The notes under the pieces: model-generated
Databases searched by the model: none
Told to the model about the DNA's origin: nothing
The model's input: only the letters and a program-made list of their open reading frames with translations
DNA from: Buddleja alternifolia
Lineage: Eukaryota; Streptophyta; Magnoliopsida; Lamiales; Scrophulariaceae
DNA length: 64,000 nucleotides
Assembly: GCA_019426215.1 (NCBI GenBank)
Contig: CM033393.1
Span: 21,578,591 to 21,642,590, forward strand
Direction: 5' to 3'
Shown: positions 32,829-43,495 of the stretch, in pieces
Layout: each line of letters starts with the position of its first letter
How positions within the stretch are numbered: position 1 is the stretch's first letter
Program-made: the position numbers and the translations under genes

Positions 32829-34436
32829 TGTTAGAGTGTATGCCCTCAAATGCCATAAAGAAGATAGATTTATAGGGCATTAACTTGTAACTGAACAATA
32901 TCCTTTTATTATATATAAGGCATTATCTTGTTGTTTTCTATAGGCATTTGTAAGGTGTTAATAAACAACGTAAAATCCTTGATTATAAGGCAAACCTTCT
33001 ACTTCCTATGGGATAGGAAGAATGGCACTAGAAGGGTTTGATCCTTATTTTCTAAATAGGGTTTGCAAGTCTAAGAAAGTATTTGACTGGACATCAATAC
33101 AGAACAAGGACTTGTATGATATAAGTTTCAACAGAGAAAGTGTCAGTCGAACACTATGGGAATGATAGTGGAAACTTATGTCATGGACATATAAGTTAGA
33201 CTAATATGTTCGAACAAGGCTCGCATCAGTTTCATCACATGCGTATTCACTCACTGACAATCAATGATGAAACTGATAAGTTGTGATAGGTACGCGTGAA
33301 CCTTAGACTTGAGGAATCGAGTTGAAGATGTACTTGTGACATCAAGTCTGTTATTAGAGTAGTTAGATCCAATTCACCCTTTAGTGGGATCGACCTCGAA
33401 GTGCGACTTGATGGGAAAGTAGCATTGTTAACTGATTAGCAAAAATGGGATTTATTCTCTCATAAGTGAATGAGCTAAATATCCTATGCAGTCATGAATG
33501 AGTGAGGTTAAAAGTCTTTGGCCAAAGCATAAAGTGACCTTGACTTATTATGAGCTAAGCATATGGTCAAGTCATGTGAGTTTGACTAAAACCATGACTC
33601 TCACTTGATGGGATATAAGAATAAAAGGTTTATACACGTACGGTATTCACAGCGTATATGGTTTGGAATGCTCCTATTCATTCATTCTCAATTGGGATAC
33701 GATGTGAGCCATGTGACTGGTTAGGTGTTACTCACATCCTTTTGGTTTCCTCCCAATTGCCTTTTGAGACTAACCTAAGGGGTCGCGCTTAAAGGAAGTG
33801 CAAAAAGAAAATCATGGGAAAAAAACTTGAGAGAATTTTCGGTATTGGATATCGAGATTAATTAATTAATCATTAGATGATTTTATTAATTAATTAAGTT
33901 AATGAATTAATTAATTCCTCATGGGAATTTAATTATAATATTAACATGAATTTAATTGATTATTTAATTAATTTATTTATTGGATAAATAATATTAATTA
34001 TTTACTAATTAAATAACCAAAGTTGGACCAAAGCCCGGGGGCTTAAAAGCCCTCAAGTGGGCGTCCACATATGGGTTTATTGGTGCCTAGGTTATTGTTT
34101 CATATAGTATCTTCGTGAAAAATAACTAGGTCAAGAGAATTAACTTACAAACTTTCTCTCCAAGTCAAACTCTCCTCCCTTTTTCTCTCACTCTAGCCGT
34201 CCATCAAGGAGAAGAAGAAGGAGATTTTCATTTTTGACTCCGGCGTGGCAATTTAGAGACAGCGACGGATTTGTTGTTCAAGAAAGGATTGCAAAGCTGG
34301 TTCAGATTTCAACATACGCGAGAACGGTAATTAATTTCGTAAAACCCAATTTAAATACGAGAAATAGAGATGAGCCACTGGGATTTAACTCTTATTCTTC
34401 TGCTGCGTTTTTGTTTTTATGCAATTTTTCCCAACA
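32829..34436 (+). repeat. Solo LTR of element E with TTATT target duplication
   Basis: TGTTAGAGTGTATGCCC to TTCCCAACA, 1608 bases, flanked by TTATT at 32824-32828 and 34437-34441. Element B's protease frame is continuous if the LTR and one TTATT are taken out. No primer site follows: the sequence resumes directly with B coding sequence. The same target site carries the 5' LTR of E at 19198. Confidence 0.92.
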
Positions 34437-37318
34437 TTATTTACCTTCTGGACATGGTTTATTGTTAGACGATTGTCTTGTTTTGCTCAAGGGGCTGAAG
34501 AATATTTTTTCTATTCCTGTATTATTCAGGATAGGATATTCTTTTTCGTTTATGAATGGTTCATGCGATATTTATTTTAGAAATAAATGTGTTGGCAATG
34601 TGTCTTTAATAAATGGATTGTATTATTTAAATGTCCAAAATGAATGCACTGTGAACACTATCACTAGAAAATGTTGTTGGAAAATTCATACCCTAGACTA
34701 ATTTGGCACCTTAGATTAGGTCATGCTGGAGAGCAAAGATTGCACGAGTTGGAGAAAAATGGGATTATAGGCCCATTGGGATCGGATCCCTATCCGACAA
34801 GTGAATCTTGTCTTAAAGGCAAGATGACCAAATCTCCCTTCACAGGGCATTTTGAAAGGGCCACTGAAGTCTTAAGTTTGATTCATACCGACGTCTGTGG
34901 GCCATTAGAAGAAATTGCACGTGGTGGTTTTCACTATTTCATAACATTTACCAACGATCATTCTAGGTTTGGTTATGTGTACTTGATGAAGTACAAGTCC
35001 GAATGTCTTGAAAGGTTCATTGAATTCAAGGCTTTAGTTGAAAACCAAATTGGACTTCGCATCAAGACACTGCGATCGGATCGTGGTGGCGAGTATATGA
35101 GTGCCAAATTCGACCAGTTCTTGAGAGAACATAATATAGTGTTACAGCTAACCCCTCCGACCACTCCACAGCTAAGTGGAGTAGCAAAGCTGAGGAATAG
35201 AACGTTGTTGGACATGGTTCGTTCCATGCTCAACTACACTGATTTACCCATTTCTCTGTGGGGGCACGCGTTACTTAAATAGATGTCCCTCCAAGTCAGT
35301 TCCTAAGACATTGTATGAGATATGGCGTGGAAGCCTAATATAAATTACATAAGAGTATAGGGTTTCCCTACATATGTAAAGAAGACCAAGGTTGAAAAAC
35401 TGGAGGCTAGGTCCCTTAAAGGACGTTTCGTTGGTTATCCCGAGGATTCTATGAGATATCTCTTTTACCTGCATCATGATCATAGGATCATTGTGGCATT
35501 ACAGGCAACCTTCCTCGAGGATAAATTCATTCGAGAAGGAGGAGCATGTAGAAAGATTATTCTGGAAGAACAAAATAAAATATCTGGGGAGACAACTGTT
35601 CAAGAAGCCAAAGCCGAATCCATAACGACACAACCTTCATTGCATCGATCTGATAGAGTATCTCAACCGCCTGAGAGATATGGTTACTTGCTGCAAGATC
35701 AAAATGATTTACATGATGTAGCAGAGGTGAACCATGGAGATGATCCCTCTACCTATGATCAAGCAATGAAGGACGTGGATTCTACAAAATGATAAGAAGC
35801 TATGAAAGCGGAAATTGATTCAATGTATATGAATCAAGTCCGGACTCTAATAGATAAAACCAAGGGTAAAGTACCCATCGGGTGCAAATAGATCTATAAG
35901 AGAAAGATTGGTCTGAATGGCAAGGTAGACACCTATAAGGCCAGGCTAGTGGCGAAAGGGTATAGTAAAAAAGAGGGCATTAATTATGAGGAAACCTTTT
36001 AACATGTAGACATGATCAAATCCATTCGAATTCTGCTTGCAATAGCTGCATATATGGATTACAAAATCTGGTAGATAGATGTGAAGACCGCATTTTTAAA
36101 TGGATTCCTCGAGGAGGATATCTATATGGAACAGTCAAAAGATTTGACATGCCAAGAGGATTGTCATAAACTATGCAAACTAAATAGGTCCATATATGGA
36201 CTTAAACATGCATCTCATAGTTGGAATCTTTGATTTGATGAAGAAGCTAGGAGCTATAGATTCATCAAAAAATGAAAATAAACCCTGTGTCTATAAAAAG
36301 GTCAGTGGGAGCAAGGTATCGTTCTTAGTCTTATATGTAAACGACATTCTACTAATAGGAAATGGTGTTGGCTTGTTGACTACGATCAAGACATGGCTTT
36401 CGAGCATATTCTCCATGAAAGACTTGGGAAAAGCTACTTATATCCTAGAAATTCGAATCTATAGGGATAGATCGAATAGGACTATAGGTCTTTCCTAAGC
36501 CCTCTATTGGAGAAGGTCCTAAAACGATTTGGGATGGAAAACTCTAAGAAGGGGTTTTTGCCAATGAGGCATGGCATTCATTTGTCCAAGAAGATGAGTC
36601 CTCAAAGTGAGGAAGAGCGAAAGAAAATGAGTACCATACCATATGCCTCTACAGTGGGTAGTCTTATGTATGAAATGTTATGTACAAGACCTGATCTTGC
36701 GTATGCTGTGAGTGTAGTAAGTAGGTTTCAAGCAAACCCTGGCAAAGAACATCGGGTAGCCGTGCAAAGTATCCTAAAATACTTGAGAAGGACTAAGGAT
36801 ATGGCACTCATGTATGGGAATGTAGAATTCATAATAGATGGTTTTATGGATTCAGACTTTCAGTCTGATGTAGATGATCGTAAATCTACTTTTGGGTTTG
36901 TGTTCATCCTCAATGGTGGAGCTGTGACTTGGAAAAGTTTCAAGCAGAGCACAACAGTTGATTCCACCACAAAGGCTGAATATGTGGTTACCTTGGAGGC
37001 TACCAAGGAATTTGTTTGGATAAATAAGTTCTTAGGTGAACTTCAAGTGGTCCCTAGTGCGAATCTCCCATTACCGTTATATTGTGATAACAATTTAGCG
37101 ATTACACATGCTAAGGAGCCAAGGTCTCACAACAAATCCAAACACATTAAGAGATGATATCATATTATCAGAGAGATCGTTGGAAGAGACGATATAACCA
37201 TCCAAAGAGTAACCTTAGCAGATAATGTGGTTGACCCACTCACCAAGCCATTACCACAGGCGGTCCTGGAACAACACCTTAAAAAGATGGGTATTAGATA
37301 CCACAACAATTGGCATTG
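34437..37318 (+). pseudogene. Element B pol: protease end, integrase, reverse transcriptase, RNase H
   Basis: Protease end (34437-34670), frameshift, then HHCC and integrase (34671-35282) with HTDVCGP and RSDRGGEY. The catalytic Glu of GVAER is Lys (codon 35187-35189) and one zinc-binding Cys of CESC is Ser. Integrase C-terminus at 35451-35792. Reverse transcriptase from about 35800 with several TAG/TAA stops; its YVDD box reads YVND (36334-36345). RNase H at 36507-37157 and onward to the ADPFTKPLPQ-like VDPLTKPLPQ and WH end at 37318. All catalytic centres except RNase H are damaged, so this copy is long dead. Confidence 0.88.
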
Positions 37319-37334
37319 AGTACAAGTGGGAAAT

Positions 37335-38096
37335 TGATATGATTATGCCCTGGATGCTAATGAGGATATAGACTGTAATAGGGCTATAAGTTGTATTATG
37401 CACATTTAATATCAATAAAAGCATTCAGTTTGTTCTTATAAATCTAATGGCATCTATAACATATTGAACGAACAAATAGTCCAAGTGTACAAATGTAAGT
37501 CTTCCACTTCTTATGGGATAAGGAGAGGGGAACTGGAAGGACCTAGTACTTAGTAATTAAACACGGGTTCACAAGTCGGAAGATCTTGATTGGGCGTCAA
37601 GATCTATATAGATTTGTATAACACATACTTTGACAAGGAGTGTCATTCGAACGCCATGGGATGGTGGGAGTTTGTGTTATGGATATATTGATGAAATCAA
37701 TATATTTAAAATGACTCGTAATAATCCAATCACATGGGATTTCATCATTGACTGTCAATGATTGGATTATTGGTTATATTGGTACATGTGGACCTTTGAC
37801 CTGAGGAGTCGATGGCCCAATGTGCTTGTGACATTGGGTCTGTTACAAGAGTAGTGAGGTCCAATTCACCCTTTGGTGGGGCCCACCTCAAAGTGCGACT
37901 TTAATGGGCAAGTAGCAGTTGTGAACTGACTGTCAAGATGTAATTCACTGTCTCGGTAATAAACGAGCAGATATCCTATGTGATCATAGGTGACTGAAAT
38001 GAAAGTCTTTGGTCAAAGCATATAAACTAACTCATGTGGGACATGGAGAGTAGTTTCGTCATTTCGAGTCACTATGATTCATTGCATAGTATCGAG
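37335..38096 (+). repeat. 3' LTR of element B, truncated
   Basis: Starts TGATATGATTATGCCC right after a polypurine tract (CAAGTGGGAAAT, about 37323-37334) and follows the 5' LTR copy (15109-16687) to the GCATAGTATCGAG phrase, where another LTR begins. The remaining 800 bases are not found downstream. The palindrome TCATTGACTGTCAATGA recurs at 37746-37762. Confidence 0.8.
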
Positions 38097-39400
38097 TGTT
38101 GGTCCCAAGTGGCATATAAAAGAGTCTAGAAGGGGGGGTTGAATAGACCCTGAACTTCTTTTCGAGTTTTAAGACTTGTTTTTGTAAAGATAAGTTAAAC
38201 AATAGTTTTGAGTACTTGATTAAAATAGATCAGGCGCTCACTACTTATATAAGGGTTAGCATAGTGGAAGATTTGTACAAGTCTTTAAGATTAGGTGCTT
38301 AGAAAGTATTTAGTCGCTTTTAGAGATTTGGTAAAGTATGCTTTATGACAATGTGTGAAAATAATAAGCAATAAAGCAATAAAATAATAAGTAAATGAGA
38401 CACGAAAATTGTAAGGTTCACTGGGTTTGTGTAATCCCAGCTACGTCCTTCTACTCCTTTCTACACAGGAGGAATTCACTAAAAATGAATCACGAAGCTT
38501 CACAAAGACAACTTCAACACAATAGTAAATGGTGAAGACTTGATCTCGAGTTCCCTGGTCACAAAGATTTCAACTCGGCTAAGATTTGTTTCTGACAACG
38601 CTTCTCTTACACAGAAATAATGTTTTGTCTTCAACAACTTCGTCATACGGATTGAAGAGGTTGATAGGTTTTTATCACTGTTTGTTTGATTTGAAAAGTT
38701 CAAACACTTTTGTATTATCTCTTTAGAAAGGATGGTTCTTCTAAGAAGAGGTAAGATATATTAGTTTAGTTGTAGAGATGTTTAAGCTCAAAGATATTTT
38801 GGCTACGGGGGATTTGAGCTTTTAGGGATGAATATAGATTTCAACAGCATAAGTGTATATCAAGTTTTTAATAATAATTCTCGGCATTTAGGGTTGAACT
38901 GTGAGTATCTATTTATAGACTTTTCTTGGGATTTGTCCGTTGGACACAAGCAGGAGCGTCTGAAGCACGAGGTGCGTGACTTAATCTTTTTCTAACATCT
39001 CTGAAAATTCTACTGCACAAAGTGGGTAGCAGACCTACTTTGAGTTGACAGCCAATGGTGAAGGTTTATCCGTACCGTCAATAGTCCTTATCACATTTAA
39101 TGCTCTTATCAAGCATTTAATGCATTTGAATTTATTTTTCGTTGGAAGTAAATGTCCGATCATGATTTCATTTAATAGCTTATTGACTTCGAATTAAATT
39201 CAGGTGACGACAGGCGATTGTGGCGTTATCACTAAGGGATTCAATGATAACTGCATGATAATAAAACTGAAAGTGCATAATCATAAAAATGAAGTTGTAC
39301 TCGGGGGTACATTAGTAAATGTCTAGCAATGAATCGTCGCGAATCAAACATAGAAGAAATGAAATTCCAATCAAAATGCGAACTACTTTATCTGTCTTAG
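38097..39400 (+). repeat. LTR fragment resembling SIRE/Maximus-type copia LTRs
   Basis: Begins TGTTGGTCCCAAGTGG, followed by a G-run and TTGAATAGACCC, then at 38400-38480 the phrase GGTTCACTGGGTTTGTGTAATCCCAGC..TACGTCC..AGGAGGAATTCACT. Both resemble, from memory, LTRs of the SIRE/Maximus copia lineage. It begins exactly where the B LTR stops. The right end cannot be fixed from sequence; the coordinate given is approximate. No coding sequence is attached. Confidence 0.5.
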
Positions 39401-41568
39401 CATACATAAAACAGTAAGCAAAATGCGAATGACTTAATATTATTTATTACCTTGTCTTGCCTAATCAGTCATAGTAATTTTTTGAGTTGTGCTTGAGCCC
39501 TTCCCACTTAGCTTTCAACTTTCTGACTGGGCCTGGTAATGGACCGGGCAAACATACTTGGCGGCCAAGAGCTTTTCCACCACTTCTTTTATGGAAAATA
39601 CGTCATGTGAAGTGTGTAAGTTGGAATCCGACTTGGCTTACGACAGAGTGGATATTAAATGCAATAATTATAGTTTTTTTTTTTTTCAGTGGAGATTAGA
39701 TCATGATCAATTAGGGATATTTATAGTGCCTTTCATGGGCTATAGGCCTAATCCTTTTCGGCTAGCCCATTTAATGATAGAATGATATTATTATTATTAT
39801 TCTAAATTTCTTTTGTGATTCATTAAAATCTTTTATTATTATTAATATATAAGCCCATTAATCCATAAGCAAAGATGGGCTATTCATAATCAAGCAAGCC
39901 TTCCCATTTGGCCCATAATCATATTAATCTAATGACATTCTTCACTGGCCCAATTACAATTCAAGAGGGTTAAATTGCAGAATTACCTAAAATTAATATT
40001 TATAGGACACATTAGTATAAAATATATATATAGCGAGTTTTGTTAATTAATGTGATTAAAACCTATTGTAAAAATATAAAATAAGTTGGATTTTATAGTA
40101 AAATAATGACTAATTCTCATAAGAACTCCATTAAAGTAAAAGATATACAATTTCGATAAAATCTCGTTCGAAACCATATATGCGAAATTTGGGAGGATCA
40201 AATAGGTGTGGTCCCAAAGAAATAACAAGAATATTTAAAATTAACTTTTACATAATAAAATTAAACAATATTTATATAAAATATAGATAATTTAATAACA
40301 TTTTTAATTTCGAGAAATTTAGGATTTCGATGAAAATTTCGGGAAATTTCAAATTTCGATTAAATTTGACAAAATAATTTCAATATTATTCGAAATTTCA
40401 GAAATTTTCAGATTTCGATTAAAATTTCGGGTTTCGATCTATTACGATAAAAATTCTGCAAACGTATTGAAAGTGAGATTTCATTTCGGAACCCTAAGAA
40501 ACCCAAAATTTTGGGCAATGTTTGGTTATGTTTCCATACCATGTTTGGTCCAAAATTCTCACCAAACTATGTTTGGTTCACAAAATATTTGGTCAAAAAT
40601 ACACTACTTTTTTTGTCCAAAAAACATAATAATTATTTTCCATCTTTCTACACCTACTTTGTCCCTACACTCTTCTCTATGTGCTCTCTCTCTCTTCTCT
40701 CTCCTCTCTAACAGACAAAAGTTCATGATTTGACTGTTACAGTAACTTTTGTTCCATCTGGAAACAAAACCAACCATTATCTCACCAAAAAAACACACCT
40801 AAAAACCAACTTCCAAAATAAAACCAAATACAATCTCATTAAACACGCACGTGTCCCCATAAATTTCTCACCAATAATTTTCACCAAAATACCATCCCAA
40901 AACATAACCAAACATAGCCTTAGATTTTTTGATGGATATTTAAGACCATGCTCCCATCATAAATGACTATCAATTTTGCTATTCATAAACTCAACATAAT
41001 GATCATGGGCCTCACTTAATTGGTAATTCTTTTATTTGAAGTAATTGTTGAGTTTTACAGGTTGAAATTTTTCCCATAACCAAGACATGAGTATCTAAGC
41101 ATTTCACCTACTGAATGTATGGTTATTGTTCCATTTAGTATACATTAATATGAAATGCAAATGGAGAAAATAAAACTGTGAAACTTCATTTTTTACTGTG
41201 CAATAATTTAGAACTACAACAATGTACAAGTATATTATTCGTATGTTATAAACGGTGTTATTTTGCACATACATTGAGTGTGCTCCGGTCGTTAGTACCT
41301 ATGGGTAATCTAGGACTAATTGGGATAGGAGGTCTACTTCATGGTTGGAATGGAGATATTGAATTTGCCGTTTATTAGGCCATTGACAATTGACGAATAT
41401 TTATGCGGAATTAGATGAGAGGCACACGACTAGAATTATGTGAGGAAAGAAGCATACCACGGGCGAAGGTGAAAGTTATGCTAAAACTATATGGGTTCTC
41501 CTTCAAAATAAAAAATAATGTAATTTGAGTGTTTTAACACTTTCTCGAATCCACGAGTCGATAACCAA
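39401..41568. other. Intergenic DNA without a recognisable gene
   Basis: AT-rich and degenerate. The stretch 40300-40450 repeats ATTTCGA/AATTTCGG phrases. A MITE lies at 40514-40919. Short open frames (for example 39487-39785, 41178-41378) show no motif and no splice context that I could follow. Confidence 0.5.
40514..40919. mobile_element. MITE with 20-bp terminal inverted repeats
   Basis: Left end GGCAATGTTTGGTTATGTTT; the right end, reverse-complemented, reads GGCTATGTTTGGTTATGTTT: 19 of 20 bases match. 406 bases, non-coding. Subterminal regions repeat CTCACCAAA / TTTGGTGAG phrases in opposite orientations. The target duplication is unclear (TTT on the left, TTA on the right), so the superfamily (Harbinger-like or hAT-like) is left open. 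Confidence 0.75.
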
Positions 41569-41573
41569 AATGT

Positions 41574-42177
41574 TGTTGGGAAAGAGTGCCAAAATAAATG
41601 ACACCGGCGTAACGCGGAAGCGATATAATTCTTTTCCCCACTAACTGGATAAAAATGGGACCACACCAACGATAGTACGATAGAAAGAAATAGAATAAAC
41701 GAGACAAGAGTTTTTACGTGGAAAACCCAAATCGGGAAAAAACCACGGGACCGAAGTCAAAAACTTCCACTATAACAATAATGGGCTTACACAATTTCTC
41801 CTTAAACTAATTAGGGGATACACAAAATCTTCAAGAGAATATCCCTTGGATTACAAATACATCAAGTTTAGAAACTTGGAATTGTAGAAGAAAAATAGAA
41901 CACTCTCTCAATCTTATTTTTCTTCTCCCAATTTTTCCCTCTTATTTTTTCTCTCTTTCTCTCTATTTCTCTCTCTAGCTCTCGTTGATGGTGTGTGTTA
42001 AATGAGAGGAGAATTGCCTCTATTTATAGGCAAATTATTGCCATTTTTCTTTCAAAGAAAACGGCTGCCATTTCAACAAAAACAGCCACCCTTTTTCCTT
42101 TCAATCAACTATATACGGTAATATATATATATATATATATATATACATATGGCCACCCACATGGGTGGGACCCAACA
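41574..42177 (-). repeat. 3' LTR of element F
   Basis: 604 bases from TGTTGGGAAAGAG to GGGACCCAACA on the plus strand. Contains a (TA)n run at 42120-42145, a CTATTTATAG box at 42020-42029 and the inverted repeat CCACCCACATGGGTGG near its right end. Matches 46215-46815. Confidence 0.95.
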
Positions 42178-42196
42178 ATTCTCCCCCTCCAGCTCA
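42178..42196 (-). other. Polypurine tract of element F
   Basis: Minus-strand GCTGGAGGGGGAGAATTG-type sequence directly before the 3' LTR; it starts a few bases after the pol stop codon. Confidence 0.85.
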
Positions 42197-43495
42197 TGTG
42201 GGGGGCACAACCAAGCCCGCTTCGCTTTTGCAAATTTCAAGCTTTTCTCTTGGCAAAGACTTTGTGAGCATATCTGCGCCATTATCATCCGTATGCACTT
42301 TATCAAGCTGTATCAATTTTTCGTCAAGAACATCCCGGATCCAATGGTATCTCACATCTATGTGTTTGGACCTTGAGTGGAAAGTCGAATTTTTACTCAA
42401 GTGGATCGCGCTCTGACTGTCACAGTAGAGCCTATACTTTTCCTGCTTCAAGTCCAACTCCTCTAGAAACTTCTTCAACCACAACACCTCTTTACATGCT
42501 TCAGTCACAGCAATGTACTCGGCCTCTGTTGTGGATAATGCCACACATTTTTGAAGTTTCGACTGCCAAGAAATAGCTCCCCCTGCAAAGATAATCAAGT
42601 ATCCGGACGTGGACTTCCTGGAATCAATATCTCCAGCCATGTCTGCATCTGTGTCCCCCTCTAAAATAGTTTGGCCATCACCAAACCTTAGACATAGTCT
42701 CGAAGTGCCTCTCAGATACCGCATTATCCATTTCACTGCTTCCCAGTGATCCTTGCCAGGGTTAGATAGATAGCGACTAACTACGCCAACTGCATGAGCA
42801 ATATCGGGTCTAGTACATACCATAGCATACATCAAACTGCCAACTGCAGAAGCATATGGTATCTTCTTCATCTCTTGTTTATCTTCCTCACTTGTGGGGC
42901 ATTGTACGGAGCTGAGTTTGAAATGACCCGCAAGTGGAGTACTAACCGCTTTAGATTTACTCATGTTGAATCTTTCAAGAACTTTCTCAATGTACTGTTC
43001 TTGAGATAACCAGAGCTTCTTGTCAGCTCTATCCCTAGAGATTTTCATTCCAAGGATCTGCTTGGCCGGACCCAAGTCTTTCATCGCAAAAGACTTTCCA
43101 AGTTCTTTCTTTAGCTTCTCAATCTTGCTGGCATCATGACCTACAATCAGCATGTCATCAACGTATAACAGTAGAATTATAAAATCTCCATCTGAGAATT
43201 TCTTAAAGAATACGCAGTGATCTGAGCTGGTTCTCGTGTAGTCATGGTCTGTCATGAATGAGTCAAATTTCTTGTACCACTGTCTCGGGGCTTGCTTCAG
43301 ACCGTACAAGCTTTTTTTCAACCTGCACACCAGGTTTTCTTTTCCTTTGACTCTGAACCCTTCCGGCTGCTCCATGTAGATTTCTTCATCTAGATCTCCA
43401 TGAAGAAATGCAGTCTTCACATCAAGTTGTTCAATCTCCAAATTGAGACTGGCAGCTATCCCAAGAACAACTCTGATCGAAGACATCTTCACCAC
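42194..43495 (-). CDS. Element F pol, second part: reverse transcriptase and RNase H
   Basis: 433 residues. Reverse transcriptase motifs: AFLHGDLDEEIYMEQPEGF (residues 29-47), SLYGLKQAPRQWY (62-74) and catalytic YVDD (111-114). RNase H follows from about residue 285 with STTEAEYIA, YCDSQSAI and the end motif ADMLTKSLP. Ends in TGA at 42194-42196. The ATG at 43495 is not a natural start: the upstream frame ends at 43489 and the polyprotein would be continuous apart from a frameshift near 43527-43531. The encoded enzyme copies element RNA into DNA inside cytoplasmic particles. All catalytic motifs I can check are intact. Confidence 0.9.
   Translation of the reverse strand: MVKMSSIRVVLGIAASLNLEIEQLDVKTAFLHGDLDEEIYMEQPEGFRVKGKENLVCRLKKSLYGLKQAPRQWYKKFDSFMTDHDYTRTSSDHCVFFKKFSDGDFIILLLYVDDMLIVGHDASKIEKLKKELGKSFAMKDLGPAKQILGMKISRDRADKKLWLSQEQYIEKVLERFNMSKSKAVSTPLAGHFKLSSVQCPTSEEDKQEMKKIPYASAVGSLMYAMVCTRPDIAHAVGVVSRYLSNPGKDHWEAVKWIMRYLRGTSRLCLRFGDGQTILEGDTDADMAGDIDSRKSTSGYLIIFAGGAISWQSKLQKCVALSTTEAEYIAVTEACKEVLWLKKFLEELDLKQEKYRLYCDSQSAIHLSKNSTFHSRSKHIDVRYHWIRDVLDEKLIQLDKVHTDDNGADMLTKSLPREKLEICKSEAGLVVPPT

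Noticed and set aside
34234..34701. 155-codon open frame at the end of the solo LTR
   Set aside because: It begins in LTR sequence and runs by chance across the LTR border into element B protease; the same LTR part at 20614 gives an unrelated continuation.
40467..40798. Open frames around 40467-40798 on both strands
   Set aside because: They lie across a MITE and its AT-rich interior; no motif or splice context.
41178..41378. 66-codon open frame before element F
   Set aside because: No homology, no splice sites or neighbouring exons, AT-rich intergenic context.
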